Below, in pieces: positions 1-12,510 of a DNA stretch of 64,000 nt. The first letter of the stretch is position 1. Each line of letters starts with the position of its first letter. Both the position numbers and the translations under genes were made by a program. Below the pieces are notes generated by a model that saw only the letters and a program-made list of their open reading frames with translations, searched no databases and had not been told where the DNA came from. The DNA is from Humulus lupulus (Eukaryota; Streptophyta; Magnoliopsida; Rosales; Cannabaceae), in assembly GCF_963169125.1 (NCBI RefSeq), contig NC_084802.1, forward strand, positions 118,796,903 to 118,860,902, read 5' to 3'.

Positions 1-1970
1 AAAAAATATGTATACGTAAAAAATAATAGTACGAAATGATTTGCCTTTTGTAGCCTATCAAGAATCCTTGAATCTTTTCGTATATATTTCGATCTTCCTA
101 TCCTCGCTAGAGTACTTACAACAAGATCTTCCAAGACATTCTCTACACCTCAAGTTGTGGGTGGGCACATAGAGAACAAAAATCAATTTTGTGAATCAAA
201 AGTATTCTCAACACATAAGACTCTTGATTATAGGCTAGAGAGAAAGGTTTATCTTTTGTGAGAAAAAGATGACCAGTTCTTTTTATTCTTATTGTAAAAC
301 TCATTATTCTCCTATTTTCTATCACATAGAATATATAGGTATTATTATCATTATAATAATAATCAAATAAAATTGATGATGTTAATAATAATAAAATAAA
401 TGATAATTAAAGACAAAGTTTTACATTCCATTTTCAAAACCTTTTTCAAAATATTTTATTAATTAATTAAATAAAAAAACTAATAACTGATCATTATCAG
501 TAGTGGTACACACATATAGCAGTCCAGGAAGCTCTATGCATGTAACACCTCCCTAAAATAAAATAAGGAGATTTGATTTTTCATGCATATTTATTGTAAT
601 TAATTAATGATTAGAAATTCAAATAAGGTATCATCTTTTTAAGGAAAAGATAACAACATGAATTTCAAAAATTAAAAATTTGAATTTTCATTATCATCTT
701 ATTATTAATTAAATAAATATAATAATCAAAACTAATTTCGACTCTCCATATATATCTCTTCTCACTTAAATAAAATAATTGATTAAAATCAATTTCTTTT
801 ATTTCTACACAATTTCAAAATTTTCATTAATGCAATAAATTGTGTAACTTAATTATCACAGAATTGTATATTTATCTCGAAGAATAAATATTCTCTCAAA
901 TAGCCAATTCACTGTTTGACTATTATATCAACTCTTATCTTTAATAGTGTATATAGACCCGCTCCGGAGACCTATGGACCAATAATTCCAAGCTCTAATA
1001 AATAAAAGATTATTAACCAAAACTCTTTGATTCAATAGTCATATTTATCAATCTCATGATTACTCCACTATAAATATGAGACTGCACTCTTGAGAATTAA
1101 AGACATATATTTACTGATTCCTTTATTGTAACAATAAAGTGTCCATTGATATAATCATTACATACAAATTAATCTTTTATTGGTGATTCATAATTAAGTG
1201 GGAATAAAATTACTGTTTTAAACTTTTAATTATATCTTGATTCCTAGTGTACCATTGACTTTACTAGTGAAGGTTAATTCATAATCTGATTATGAATTTG
1301 ACGTCAATAACCTTTTCAGTTCCAAAAGCCAACCCAATAGGGAACCCCCATTCAATCTAGAAGAAGGTATAGATTCCATATCTACTAAGCTATGTCCTCA
1401 GCCATATACATCATTGAGTCCCCAAAACAATAGTTCTTAGCCTGATCACTCTGACAAACTGTAACGCATGAATCAAAGGATCAAATGACATATATAGGAG
1501 TTCATAGTAACTTCAAGATTAAGATTAGTTTGTACATGATCATCAGTTGATGTGCTTTATAATACTATGAAACAATATTTAAAAAAGTGTTATCAAATCA
1601 CATTTGGTCCAGTTCTACATACTCTCAGTATGTAAACTACCTCTACTAAAGTGTTCTACTACACTAGTAACATGGATCTAGGTCACATGTATTCATTATA
1701 CTAGTGGACCGTACTAGGAATAATTAATCTAAAGATTCCACCACTTTATTTTACCGCGAACTATTTAAGTCCATTATCTCAATCTCGATCCTTTCATACA
1801 AATATGAGATTGAGACCACATAGATGAACTTGGGAATATTTTCATATTTACTTAATATTATCAACAATAATATAGTACATAAGCTACATATACACAATAA
1901 TTCAATTCATTTATTCATTTCATTAAAACCATTGTCAACTACAATTGCTTTAAGGGAACAATTCCCATCA
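1..1970 (-). mobile_element. Large LTR of an unclassified LTR retrotransposon, incomplete at window edge
   Basis: AT-rich sequence with no convincing coding frame. Read on the minus strand it begins TGATGGGAATTG at 1970, a TG end typical of LTRs, and runs out of the window at position 1. Immediately beyond 1970 the sequence changes to one matching 57055 onward in another LTR, which marks 1970 as an insertion boundary. Several blocks (around 920-1300, and the stretch near 150-260 rich in CTCTC and ATGTGTTGAGA) match the sequence at 62265-64000 in the opposite orientation, so the two are members of one LTR family. The short open frame at 143-325 has no recognisable homology and is probably chance. 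The superfamily cannot be assigned because no internal region is visible. Confidence 0.6.
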
Positions 1971-2623
1971 TGCCCTAGGTAACCGATGGTTACCCTCGAG
2001 AGGGATTCCTGAATTAGATATTAGTCTAGGGACTTGAGTCTTCACTAGTGTTTGAGTTGAGATACTAGGGGATACCTTGCAACTCCCGAATTGGCTTCTA
2101 GGATCAGTTCTGTTATTGGATGTTACTTGCGTCTTCTGCTTTGGTCTGGAATTTTTTATAGGATTTTGTGTTTGGGTTCTGGTAAAGGCAAGGCGATGCT
2201 GCCAGGATGCTTAGGCTTTCTTGAAATTGTTTGGTTAGGGCCTGAATTTATCAGAATCCCTGAGTATCATAAGCTATGTATTGTGAGGACTATGATTAGG
2301 TCATTGATTCCTATTGTGTGTTTCTACTCTTTGCTGTTAAATTGACTTACTAAGAGTTTTCGCTTACGTAGTTTCTCAAGTTGTTGGTAAGGGCAAGGAA
2401 AACTTGTGCAGTGAGAGCTGAATTTTGCCTGCGAAAGTGTACATGTGGCTTTACCTTTGGGGGGTCGACACGTTCAAAATGAATGTTTTAACTATGTTTA
2501 AACTGTTCTATGTTTATCACAATGCTTTTAGAGCTTTAATGTAAATATTTTTAGTGCGTGCACACATTATGGTAAATGACTTTAATTCAGCAAAATTAGT
2601 GATAGTATTTAAGGGTCGTTATA
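1971..2623 (+). mobile_element. 3' portion of a Tekay-type LTR (family A)
   Basis: Homologous to the last 700 bases of the complete LTR at 54509-57760: both share the run TGCCCTAGGTAAC, a CAACTCCC block, GTAAGGGCAA and GTGTACATGTG-like motifs in the same order, and a terminal GATAGTATTT..GGGTCGTT. The last 20-25 bases of the family A terminus are missing here, and it ends near 2623 with GTTATA. Its 5' part is separated by the LTR that ends at 1970 and presumably continues outside the window. Confidence 0.65.
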
Positions 2624-3480
2624 GATCCAGACACATGAAGAGATTTTCTTGGAAATTAAAGCCTATGTACCATACCAAAAGCCACCTCCTATGAAGAGAT
2701 ATCCATGCAAGCGGGACTAAACTAAATACTGTCGTTATCACAAATACCATGGTCACAAGACCAATGAATGCCACAAGCTAAAAGATGAGATAGAGTTCCT
2801 GATCAGAAAAGGTCATTTGGCTTGCTATTTTGACCATCTCTAAGGCCAAAATCAGAACAATTATAAAAACAATGGTAGACAAAGGAAGCGATCACCACCC
2901 AATTGACCCAGGTTGCCAACATTCGTTGCCGAGGTACCAGATATGATAACGATTGTGGATACAATTTGTGAAGGACCACACATTGCGAGGGATAACAACA
3001 AGTGTTGTGAAATGTATGTCCATAAGCTGCTTCACGAATTTGACGAAGTGATTACAAATGAGGAGAGACCAAACAAGGTCCTTGATATGGAAGACAAAGA
3101 CATCATTTTTACCAAGGTATTAGACTCAAAGAATGCCCAATACCCACACAACGACCCCATTGTCATGGCGACTCAAATTGTTAATCTAAGGGTGTTGCGA
3201 GTGCTAGTTGATAATGGAAGCTCCGTCAATATTCTCTACAAGTCTTACTTCGATAAGATGAACATGGTTTACTGGATTTTTCGTCAATTACATAGTGTAA
3301 TAAATGAGGGAGTTGTTTGTTGGTAAATTTCAAAGTGGAATATTTTGGATGAGTAAATAACCAAAGACGTGGAATTAAATATGGTAATAAATAAAGGAAA
3401 CATGAAATTTATAGTTGTTCGGCCTAGAAAAGATGACCTACGTCCACTTTTGGCAATTTTAGATCAAAAGTTATGAACAC
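2624..3480 (+). pseudogene. Tat-type Ty3/gypsy gag (zinc knuckle) and protease remnant
   Basis: A decayed gag-protease piece on the plus strand. Near 2730-2774 it encodes a Cys-His-His-Cys knuckle, [14 protein letters not shown], followed by [15 protein letters not shown], the pattern of Tat/Ogre-lineage Gag. The longest open stretch is 2913-3326 (137 codons) and contains YPHNDPIVMATQI and then RVLVDNGSSVNILY, the aspartic protease active-site region (Asp-Asn-Gly as in other Tat proteases, including the one near 41500). Stops interrupt the frame at about 2717 and 2841 and just after 3326. No reverse transcriptase follows. Its orientation is opposite to both other Tat elements, so it is a third, separate copy, truncated at its 5' side by the LTR ending at 2623. 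Confidence 0.75.
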
Positions 3481-3897
3481 TCTGGACACTCAGGAACAAT
3501 TACAGAATAATTTATTTTTGTTCTTGAGGCAGCTGGGATTACAAGAAGGAGTAAATTCTCTGTAGGGTTCCTTAAATTCAGAACCCTTTACACTATTCAC
3601 ATTATGGTATTTAAAGTTGTAGAGATGGGTGGAGCTAAAATTTTCAATACATTGATCAAGCTAATTCCCATGAGTTACCAGGTTATTTTAGGCCTTAGTG
3701 TTCCTCAAAAAATGGTAATCCATCTGGTTGTTTCAATAAGTTTCCCATACTCAATTTTTGGCTAAGTGTGCTAAAAGTTGTGACACCTTTGAGGCCTTAG
3801 GTTGCTGAAGACACTCTTCTAATGAATTTTGTGAGAGTTTCGTGGGTGGGGACTACCATAGAGTGAAGTTCTTCTCACTGTCATAGGTGAGGTGCAT
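3481..3897. other. Unassigned spacer, possibly decayed protease C-terminus
   Basis: No open frame of note. In one plus frame around 3600-3770 there is a weak resemblance to the end of a Tat protease (a segment reading SYQVILGLSVP), which would continue the remnant at 2624-3480. The match is too poor to rely on. Confidence 0.3.
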
Positions 3898-4595
3898 TGT
3901 TGACTAAAAGCCAGCTAGGTACCTCGTTGTTTTGGAGCAGAAGAGGTACCTCGTTGAGGAAGAGAGGCTTGTAGAGGATGAGCATGCAAGGTAACTCACA
4001 GACTCAAAGCAGAAGAGGTACCTTGCTGAGGTTGAGCAGATGAGGTACCTCACTAAGGTAGAGAGCCTCGCTAAGTGAAATGGCTAGGTGCTTCGTTATC
4101 TTGACGTGGGTGAGGCTCCTCGCTGAGGTGAGGTGCCTTACTCAGTTGAGATTGGGTGAGGATCCTTGCTGAGATAAGGTTCCTCATAGAGGTTAGTGGA
4201 TGGTGCCTTGTGCGATTGAAGTAGGCAAGGCTCCCTGTTGGGGCGAGGTGCCTCGCTATGCCAAAGTTGGGCGAGGATCCTCGCTGATTTGAGGTGCCTC
4301 GTTGATTCGAAGTTAGGGAGGCTCTTAGGTGAGGCAAGGTGACTCGCTTAGTTAAGGTGTCTTAGTTGGGGAGACGGCCCGCCGAGGTAAAGTGGGTGAG
4401 AGCATTAACTTCGTCTAACTAGTGAGGGTCTCTTCATAAATAGCGAGGCCCTCTTCCCTTTGGAATTTGGCATCATGGGTATGGTAAACAAGGTGGCCTC
4501 GCTGAGCAAGTTGGCGAGATGCACATGTGAACAAGGTGGGCATAATTTGTACTTTTGTCATTTTCCATGCCATTGTGCCGAACATGGGTATAACA
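3898..4595 (-). mobile_element. Probable 3' LTR of the old Tat element (Tat-2)
   Basis: The segment starts TGTTGACTAAAAGCC and ends GGTATAACA, followed at once by a minus-strand purine tract (TTTTCCCCCCAAG on the plus strand). This copies the layout of Tat-1, where an LTR starting TGTTGACGCGG and ending GGGCGTACA is followed by TCTGCCCCCCAAG. The length of 698 bp is close to the 705-757 bp LTRs of Tat-1. Most of the segment is a degenerate array of GAGG/CCTCGC motifs. The sequence to its right, after removal of later insertions, leads into the antisense ORF and then pol of Tat-2. No second LTR of this copy is left, so the boundaries rest on analogy. Confidence 0.5.
3905..4395. repeat. Degenerate GAGGTACCTCGCTGAGG repeat array
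   Basis: Short motifs such as GAGGTACCTCG, GAGGTGCCTCG and GAGGATCCTCGCTGA recur every few tens of bases without a strict period. Related motifs appear at 10320-10600 and at 49840-50020, all inside the same element (Tat-2), and weakly at 5770-5900. Confidence 0.7.
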
Positions 4596-4612
4596 TTTTC
4601 CCCCCAAGTCAG
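4596..4612 (-). promoter_or_regulatory. Candidate polypurine tract of Tat-2
   Basis: Read on the minus strand, CTTGGGGGGAAAA lies directly before the LTR start at 4595. It matches in position and sequence the tract of Tat-1 at 34001-34017. It would prime plus-strand synthesis. Confidence 0.45.
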
Positions 4613-6183
4613 GCCTCAAGTTGCGTAGGGCTGACTTATTTTAACAGCTTGGAGTTCGCACTCCTTGGTTTGTCACACCTCTACATTTGGGTCATCGAGG
4701 TTCCAGGCTCTTAGGAAAATGAAGTCGTCGAATGGATGGAATGGTGAGGTTGACTTCGCCCATTACTGGGAGGTAGTCTTCGCTCATCACTGGGAGGTAG
4801 TCTTCTGGGTTGACGACTTGGTATTCGCTCGCTCTTGTCTTCCATCTTTTGCAAAGAGGTTGGTTCGGGAAAACTATCGAGTTTTTCAAGTGTAATCAGA
4901 GGCTCCAACAAACTGTGGAAGTAGTTTAGCTTTCCACTTGTGTCATTCCCTCTGATTAGCAGCTTCCAAGAGACCACCTTGGCATAGTCTTCCTGTAATG
5001 GGTTGTAGCTTCACCAACAAGAAACATTGGAATAACTTGTTGTTGAGTTCATTGTCCCCATGTCTGGTTGTTGTTCAAGCAAGGCTTCTATCTCTCGAAG
5101 TTCCCTTTTTATGCCTATGACTGCTAGGAGCTATTTAATCTATTAGGAAGCCCCTTCAGTTGGAGTTTTCCCTCTGCGCATACTTGGACCTAATTGGTCT
5201 TCGCATCCACAAGCAAGTTGCTGCCCCAAATCTAATCGGCACTAATTTCAATTCATCATAAGAGCTGGTCTCATTTCTGCTTCCGTTTCCTGCTTCATGT
5301 TCGTACTCTAATCACCACTTTGGTAAGAATTTCGCAATACTTAAGTTCGCCATTGTTGAGGTCGTCTCAAGAGGCAAACAACATTTTTAAGGTGTGGCAT
5401 GTCACTAGATGGGAGGTTCATTCGGTGTAAGCTTCAAGGAAATTGTTAATTTTTCGTTCTCCTTTCCCACTAGCCATCATGCTCTGGTTTTTATCGATAG
5501 AGCCATATTAAGGCGGAGGTACCCAGAGATTGATGAACCTATCCTAACTCTGTCTCCTTAATCGATGCATTTACTATTCATAATCATGCGTATTTCAGAT
5601 GCATGTCTATTGCTTAGGTCATACCCGCATGCTCTAAGAAGTCGACGGGGAATCATACTATTTCAGCAGCTTTTCTTGTGGCAAATCTTTGCATCCTCAT
5701 TCTATGTTTAGGGTTGGTTTTCTTGAGCTAATTGGTCCCATGCTTAGGAAACTCACCCATAGACACACACCTCTCTCAAAATAAGGCAAGGTGAAGGCCT
5801 CGTCATGTTCAAATGGTGGGAGACGTGATGGGCCTTGCCGTGTTGTAGAGCAAGGTGAGGGCCCTGCTGCATTGAGAGGCGAGGCCAAGGCCTTGCCACG
5901 AACCCAATACTTGAAAGAATTTTGGGCGATAAGTTTGGACCTTCTTCAATATCTAATATTTTAATCTTTTAGTGGTAAAGTTATACCTTCCCTAATATTC
6001 AACACATAGTGAGTTTTGGGCCTATTGGGCCTGTTAAGGCATCACCTCTTTGGTTCCACTTAAAGTGTGGTAGAATTCCATTCCCAACAGTTTTAGACAC
6101 TGCCCCTATCTTCACCTAGCATGACCTATCGGAGGAAGTTTCAAAATCCTTCTAATAATTATTTTAGAGCTCTCGGAGTTTTA
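4613..6183. other. Decayed 3' internal region of Tat-2
   Basis: By position this corresponds to the untranslated leader of the Tat antisense gene in Tat-1 (34018-35000). No coding frame is convincing. Short blocks of the CCTCGC motif recur at 5770-5900. A pyrimidine-rich stretch ending TTCCCACTAG near 5474 resembles a splice acceptor in the same relative place as the one before the Tat-1 antisense ORF. That is suggestive only. Confidence 0.35.
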
Positions 6184-9100
6184 TGTAGCGCACCAATTTA
6201 TTTTTTATTTTATTAATTTTGTGCTTTGTTTTATTAATAATTGTTAAGTGTTAGAAATTATTTTAATTGTTTGAATTGTTTGATAGGAATTATGTGAATT
6301 TAATTGTTAGTGGTTTTATTTATTAATTAATTTGATTAGTAAGAAAATGTGTTTTGGTTGAATGCACCAAGGTGCATGGTAGGTAGTGATGGACCTTAGC
6401 ACTTGGGTGTGTGCATGTGCATGGTTGCATGGTGAGCATGCAATAGATTTCCTACACATTTTTTCCTTTTATTTGATTTATTTATTTAATTAAAAGAATA
6501 AAAAAAGAAAATAAAAAGAAGAGGAAAGGAAAGGAAGGGATGGGCGTGTGAAATATAGTGGGAAAGAGGGGATTTGTTTTCCTAATTTATTTGCCAATTA
6601 AATAATTTAAATTGATGACTATAGTTAAAATGGGAAGGAGGATGGTTTTCATCTTTACCATATTCATTATTTTTTTTTTTATTAAAGCAATCAAATAAAG
6701 AAAAAGGAGGAAACTTACCCATTCCCCATTAGGCTAGTTATTTCTCTAGGTTAGATGACAAGGAAAGAACGAAAAGGAAAGAGCCATTATGCTCATTGGG
6801 ACCATCGACTAGAGAGAGAGAGGGAGAGGGCGTGAGGTAGAGAGAAAGAAAGGAAGAGAGAAGAGAAAGGAGGAGGAGAAGAAGAAGAGAAAAAGGGATT
6901 CAAATCCTAGGGTATGTATTTTGTATTTGAGATTTCTAGTTCATCTCCTCATTTGTTTTTTTGTGATTTGCTAAGTTTGCTCTTGGTTGTTGTTGGTTTT
7001 TCTTCTCTTCATTGTGTGGGTTTTAAAACCCTAGGGTTGAATAAAGGGGTGGCCATAGTTTGGGTTCTTGTGTGCTATCAAGAGAGGTAATTGCTTTCTC
7101 TCTCAATTTTTGGATTTTTTTTTCTAAGATTATGATTTGACGTGGGTTGGTGTTTGGGCAAGATTATAACGTTTTGATTAGCCTTGTTATTTATTGATGT
7201 TTTCAAAAACAATGTTTGGAATTAAGGCTAATGCTTTGGTTATTTTGACCTTGTTGAATTTTTTTTTTGGGTATGCTTTGCACCATTTGGTATGATGAAT
7301 GCATGGGTTGTTGTGATGGCTTGTTGAGAAGCATGTTAGGAGGTTGTAATTTTGGATTCAAGAATATAATCCCTATATAGGTTTTGGCCAAGGCATATGT
7401 AGAGAATGCATGTTAGGTTTTTTTTATGTTTCTCTTGATGTTTCTATGAACTTGCTCATGTTGTTTGGGAAATAGGAACATGCTAGGATTCAAGTGAATG
7501 TATATGAGGTTATTGGAATTTTTATGTTGATACTAAGTGGGTTTCGGCCTATAGGGGTTATTGATGTATGTTGGTTTTTTTTTCTTCTTTTTATTTGATG
7601 TCACATATACTCATTAGAAATATGCTAGGTTATTTGGTTAAATTGAGAAATTGTCTTAAGTCTTTTATAAATGATGATTTGATGATACATGGTTTGAGCA
7701 TTTTTTAAGCATGATTTAAAAGTGAATTTCATGTAAATTATGCTTACTGTTTTTTTTTTTTATAATTTGAAAATATGATGGTGAAACAATGTTTCATATG
7801 CTCAAGTAATGCCTGAAAGTGATGAATGAGTTTATGTAAACAAAAAGACATTTCTATTTCACATATAAGTGGTGTTTCTATCAAATTAACACGTGCAGAT
7901 TTTTGTGTATATTTTATGAAGAAAATATGGTTTTTCATCTAAGTTTGTGATTTTGAAAAAATTAATAGTTGTTGGAATTTTGGATTAAAAATGAGAAAAG
8001 TCTTTTAAATGAGATAAATAATGTTAGTGCATAAAATAAATTGTACCCTGAGTTATGTCTATATAAATGTGATATTTTAAAAATGTAGATATGAATTTTT
8101 CACATTATTATTTAGGTGTAGTTTTTTTTATATTTAAATGTGAAAATATTTTGGTTTAAATTCACTTATGATTTTTAAACAAAATAAATAGTTGCTGAAA
8201 CATTGAATCACTAAACTAAAGTAATTATTTTGTTTAAATTTAAAGAGTCTTACACCTAAATAATTCAAGTCTTAAATAATATAAGTGAAAATACATTTTT
8301 CCCAACTTGAAATTCTAAATTTTCACATTTAAATATGTAATTTTTTTTATTTAGAAATCTTATTTTCTAAAGGAAACAAGAATTTTATCAAGTATTTCTA
8401 AATGGCTAGAAATTTTGTTATTTTCTATGCTATTTAAAATAATAATTAGAATTATTATTGTATGAGAAATTAGGACAAGGGGAATGAATTATTTTATAAA
8501 GTAAACATAATGTATTAAATTGTTTAATCAATGGTTGTGATTTAAAGAAACAAATAATGGTAATTGAATTATGTTGTTGGATTTTGTTTGAAGAGGCAAG
8601 AAATAAGCATGTAGGAATTATTGTTTTAAAACGTTAAATTTTAAGAACGCTCCCACGTAAGCATGTCGCATGCAAATCCATTTTTATGTTCAAATATATG
8701 CCTATTGTTCAAACATATAGTTTTTACTTTGCAACCATGAAGGGTTAATATGTGGAATTAGCATTATTTCTTTATGATTTTATGTGAAATGTATATGTTT
8801 GTAATTATTGGGCAACTTGCACTACGTGTGCATGGCCCATGCACACGTCTATGCAAACGTGAGGTATATGTGTTGGACATAAGTATTGTTATGTGATTCT
8901 AAGGGACGACGTTTGATTATGATTATAGGCTCGTTGTGAAATTTTTTTCATTTTTGCTGTGCTCGGACCTAAGGTAAGTAAGTTAGATAGAATTTATATG
9001 TTTATGCTATGAAATGGTAAGATCTGTTTGTTATAGGGGAGGGAAGTGCTATGTTTTGATGTTAAAACATGTAATGTGAATAATGAAGTTCTACCTTGAA

Positions 9101-9909
9101 ATGTTATGATGAATATGATGCAACATGTGTTGCCTTTGTTTTGATGTGAAATGGATTACATGTGTTTGTTTGATGAATGAAAAGATATGGTCGCTAGCAT
9201 GCTGAACGCAATGCGACAAAGGAGTTACTAAGGATATGATGTAACTCAGAGGGTAGACGCGCCGAGGTTATTCAAGAAACTGAGATCCTGTTTACCTGAG
9301 GAGGTTTTACCAACCCAGTTATATTGGTTACCTCAAGGTGTAACATGGACAATAGAGGTGGCATGATCACAAAGAGTATGCTTATGTTGAATGAATGTGA
9401 TGTGTGACTATGTTTCATTTTGATTATGAGATATGAGATATGAGATATGAATATGATGATGTTATGACTTGTTCTGTTATGTTATACATGTCTATCTTGC
9501 CTTATCTTTGATTTTGTTGTACTTCCTTACAGGGCTTTTAGCTCACCCCCTTACTCTCCCCTTTTCAGGTAATAAACAGGGTTTCTCTCTAACACGCACT
9601 GTGATGTGGGGAGTTCCAACTTCTGGGTGTGTATGGTGTGGGGGTATCCTATGAACGAATAAATAATCAACATAAGCATCGAGTTTTAAAGAAATATGTT
9701 ATGGACTTTAGTTTTAAATTACCAGTGGGACTTAAATTTTTATTTTTTTTAAACGTTGCATAAGAACACTATATTTTTATTTTAAACTATTGGGCCCAAA
9801 TTGCATGTTTTATCGAGGCTCCACTGATTTTCATATGTTAAGTGGTATTTTCTAATTATTTATGAGATAAGAGACATTTTTACAAAGTAATAGAATAGGG
9901 CACTTTACA
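6184..9909 (+). mobile_element. Solo LTR, 3.7 kb (family B, Ty3/gypsy-like)
   Basis: Begins TGTAGCGCACC and ends CACTTTACA, so the termini are TGTA..TACA. It is flanked by TTTTA (6179-6183) and TTTTC (9910-9914), a 4 of 5 match consistent with an aged target-site duplication. No coding region lies between. Its last 1.3 kb aligns by eye with 58650-59944: both have the GCATGTCGCATGCAA block, a 25-bp palindrome, the CTAGCATGCTGAACG / GTTAGCGTGCTGAACG block, TTTTAGCTCACC and GTGATGTGGGG/TATGATGTGGGG. There is a purine-rich GA tract at 6810-6900. The orientation is inferred from the match to the plus-strand copy. It was inserted into the 3' region of Tat-2. Confidence 0.65.
8824..8848. repeat. 25-bp palindrome in family B LTR
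   Basis: Two 12-base arms, ACGTGTGCATGG and its reverse complement, around a single C. It is conserved in the second family B copy at 59005-59029 although the surrounding sequence has diverged. The arms contain CATGCA-type (RY) and ACGTG motifs. Confidence 0.8.
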
Positions 9910-11200
9910 TTTTCAAGTTACATCAATGGAGAGAGTAAGTTTCTGACCTCTTATCCTTGCGTGGTGGTATTTAATTCATGGTGCTGTGAAGATTTATACC
10001 CAATTTCACCTACTACTTTGTCTAATCTTTAGGGGTTCCTTGCCTTTTGATTTCTTAGTGAACTTCGGTCTTCCCCTTCAAATTTTATAAGCCTTTCTCG
10101 GACTTGCTATGTCTTCTAACCTCTTGGGCGGTTCATGCGCTTTATAATTTAACTTTTTAGATTGGGTCTTGCAAATGGGATCTTTGATTATCTAAGTTCA
10201 TAAATCTTGAGATGAAGGTGAAATAGGTTTCTAGATGAGTGACATTTCGTGAGGGGCGTGAGGCATCAGAATATTCATATTGAAGCATTGTGGAAAATTT
10301 CATTTAATTCCCTTAGAGGGGAGGTAAGTACCTTTCTGATGTTGAGCGAGGTAGGTACCTCGCTGACTCCTTGGATTAGTAATCACTTCTTGCGTCACCG
10401 AAAGGCATTGAGGTCGAGGGTAATTGGTGAGGTGGTATCTCGCTTCGGGCATCGCCGTTTTCGTATGGATCACCCTTTTTCATTATTCAACTTTACTTAC
10501 AAGGCAAGGTGGCCTCGCTAGTATAGTTGGGAGTAACCTCGACATTATCTCGCTGGGTTGCTTAGCTGTCCAAATTACAAGCATGGAGGTAGACATTGCT
10601 AACTTAGTTTGAGGGGGCTTCGCTAATTTGCTGAATCAGCACTGCCACTTAGTTATCTTTATTCGACTCCTATTGTCCCACTTGGTATATCTTGCCTCCG
10701 AGACAAGTTGTGCGGAGGTTGCCGACTATATTCAACATGGACATGGCGACTGCGCCGCTTGGGTCAATGAGAGCATCACCTGCTTCAGTTCCTCTTGATT
10801 TGTCTATTCAGGTGGTCATGTGGGGTCACTTAGCTAGTTCATTTACACTTTGTGTAGCATCGTTTACTCATCCCCTGATAGCCTCGTGAACTGGTTCCAC
10901 CTTCAACGAGGTCATTGGCTTTATTTTTAATGAATTTGCACCGCAAATAGCAATGGGGTTGTTTCTTTTGGATATGGTTTTAACCTCCCTTTGCCTTGAT
11001 CATTTCAGGATTTAGGCGGGGACAATCATTGGGGGGTCAGTGGCCTATCCCCACTATCTCACTATTGCATCTTCGCGAGACTCGTGTCAACTGGGCGACG
11101 AGGAGAAGGAAGCAATCTTTGAGCAAGGAGGAGGGTACTGATTCTTCTTCCAGCGTGGATTTGAGCGTAGTTCCTGCTTCTGTCTTGGCAATGGGTAGTA
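9910..11200 (+). pseudogene. Tat-2 antisense ORF, upstream part (interrupted by copia)
   Basis: Sequence between the family B solo LTR and the copia LTR. Repeats of the CCTCGCT type at 10320-10600 link it to Tat-2. The last open stretch, 10996-11200, is rich in Arg, Ser and Glu (for example SLSKEEGTDSSSSVD). Its reading frame continues at 47956 on the other side of the copia composite once one copy of the candidate target duplication is removed. By position this is the antisense gene that Tat-lineage elements carry between pol and the 3' LTR; compare 34999-37626 in Tat-1. The upstream part (9910-10990) is too decayed to recognise. Confidence 0.45.
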
Positions 11201-11202
11201 TT

Positions 11203-12122
11203 TTTTAGGATTGGTTAAATATATATTGTGAAAATAGTTATGCACAAAGAGGTGCAAAATCATAACTATTTCCCTAAAGTCAACATGAGCGGGTTGACTT
11301 TTGTTGTAGGCACTTTGAAATTGTCTTTTTTGGGTCCTAAGTGTTTCTTTGGAGTATAAAAGGGTACCCAAAAAGTTTAGTGGTATTTGGAGGTGTTTTA
11401 GGTAGAGGTACTGGATCAAAAGTTAGTGGAACAGACGTTACATCGCCTATTGAGAAGCGATGCACCGCCTGGCTTAAGACAACCCAGACATGCAATACAT
11501 TGCCTGAATTAGGGCAATGCATCGCCTGCCAAGCAACGCATCACCTACATGTAGTCGACGCGTCGCGTTGACTGTTCGTACAGACCCGTATAGTTACGTG
11601 TTTTTAGCACCAAAACTTATTTTAAAATCCTCTAATGTCATTGGTTAACACTAATGACAGTTCATATACTATTTATGAGATTCATTTTAGATTTTGGTGG
11701 ATTAATCACTCTCCACCCCCTCTCTCTCTCTAAAAATCTCCCTCTTTCTCTAACTCACACAGAATACAAGTTTTTTCCAGGATCTTCATTAAAAAAGCTT
11801 GACTAGTTTGAAGTCCAAGGCTTGTTAATCCCAAGAATCATTCAACCATTGTAGTAGCTCAAAGAAATCTCTCATGGGAGGCTGTGAATAAAGTATTTTG
11901 GACAACAATTCTACTATCTCAAGCCTTCATGCTCACCTCCATTGACTTATTACATTAAATCATAAACTTATGATTTTATGTAACTAGGGTTTTCGACATT
12001 GAAAGGTCCTCTCTTCCCTTGAATTAAGTTGTGTTAATCTTCCATTGTTTATGAGATTATCTTGAGTTTAATTCTTTTCAATTATCATATTAATTTTGTG
12101 ATAATAAGCTATACTCCCAACA
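11203..12122 (+). repeat. Copia 5' LTR
   Basis: Starts with a decayed TG (TTTTAGGATTGGTTAAATA; the right-hand copies read TTAGCATTGGTTAAATA) and ends CCCAACA at 12122. Its first 160 bases match 47545-47695, and its first 300 match the reverse strand of 47698-47953. A TATA box lies at 11355-11362. No clear initiator-Met primer site follows the LTR, so the site is either lost or unconventional. Confidence 0.7.
11355..11362 (+). promoter_or_regulatory. TATA box of copia LTR
   Basis: GGAGTATAAAAGGG. The corresponding place in the inverted right-hand copy (near 47808) reads as TATATAAGAG on the minus strand, so the box is conserved in kind. Confidence 0.6.
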
Positions 12123-12211
12123 ATAAAAAAACTCTATCCCTAAACCCTATATTTCTCTTCTAAGATTGTTTAAATCTAACGTTCTTGTTTAAAAACTCTA
12201 ACTGAAAAACC

Positions 12212-12505
12212 ATGGAACAAAGTTCATCAATACCAACCCTCAAGTTCATGTCCCATGATCTAGTTAGATGAGATCGATTTGATATCTCGAACTTTGTTCG
12301 ATGGAAAGAAAAGATCAATTTCCTTCTCACAACTTTGAAGGTCTACTACATCCTAGACAAAGATTTGAAGGATTTGGGTGCATCAAAAGACAATGACTCT
12401 CAAGAAGTGATCAATGAGGGGAAGAAGAGCAAAGCAAATGAGCTCATATGCCATGGTCACATCCTCAATGCTCTCTCGGATCTTCTTTATGATCCTTACA
12501 CTAAC
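12212..12505 (+). pseudogene. Copia gag, N-terminal part
   Basis: The ATG at 12212 starts a frame with one early stop (TGA, near 12269) that reads VRWKEKINFLLTTLKVYYILDKD and on to LICHGHILNALSDLLYDPY. This is the conserved core of plant copia Gag (UBN2-type), which forms the particle shell. The frame is cut at 12510 by the Athila insertion, and Gag continues at 26282 with a WDA..EKKYY-like block displaced by a frameshift. The start was chosen as the first ATG before the conserved block, about 90 bases past the LTR end. Not functional. Confidence 0.75.
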
Positions 12506-12510
12506 ACAAC

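Noticed and set aside
143..325. Open frame in the left LTR
   Set aside because: Inside LTR sequence, no similarity to a known family, no codon bias.
6810..6900. GA-rich tract as a possible promoter of a host gene
   Set aside because: It is internal to the family B LTR and no gene follows.
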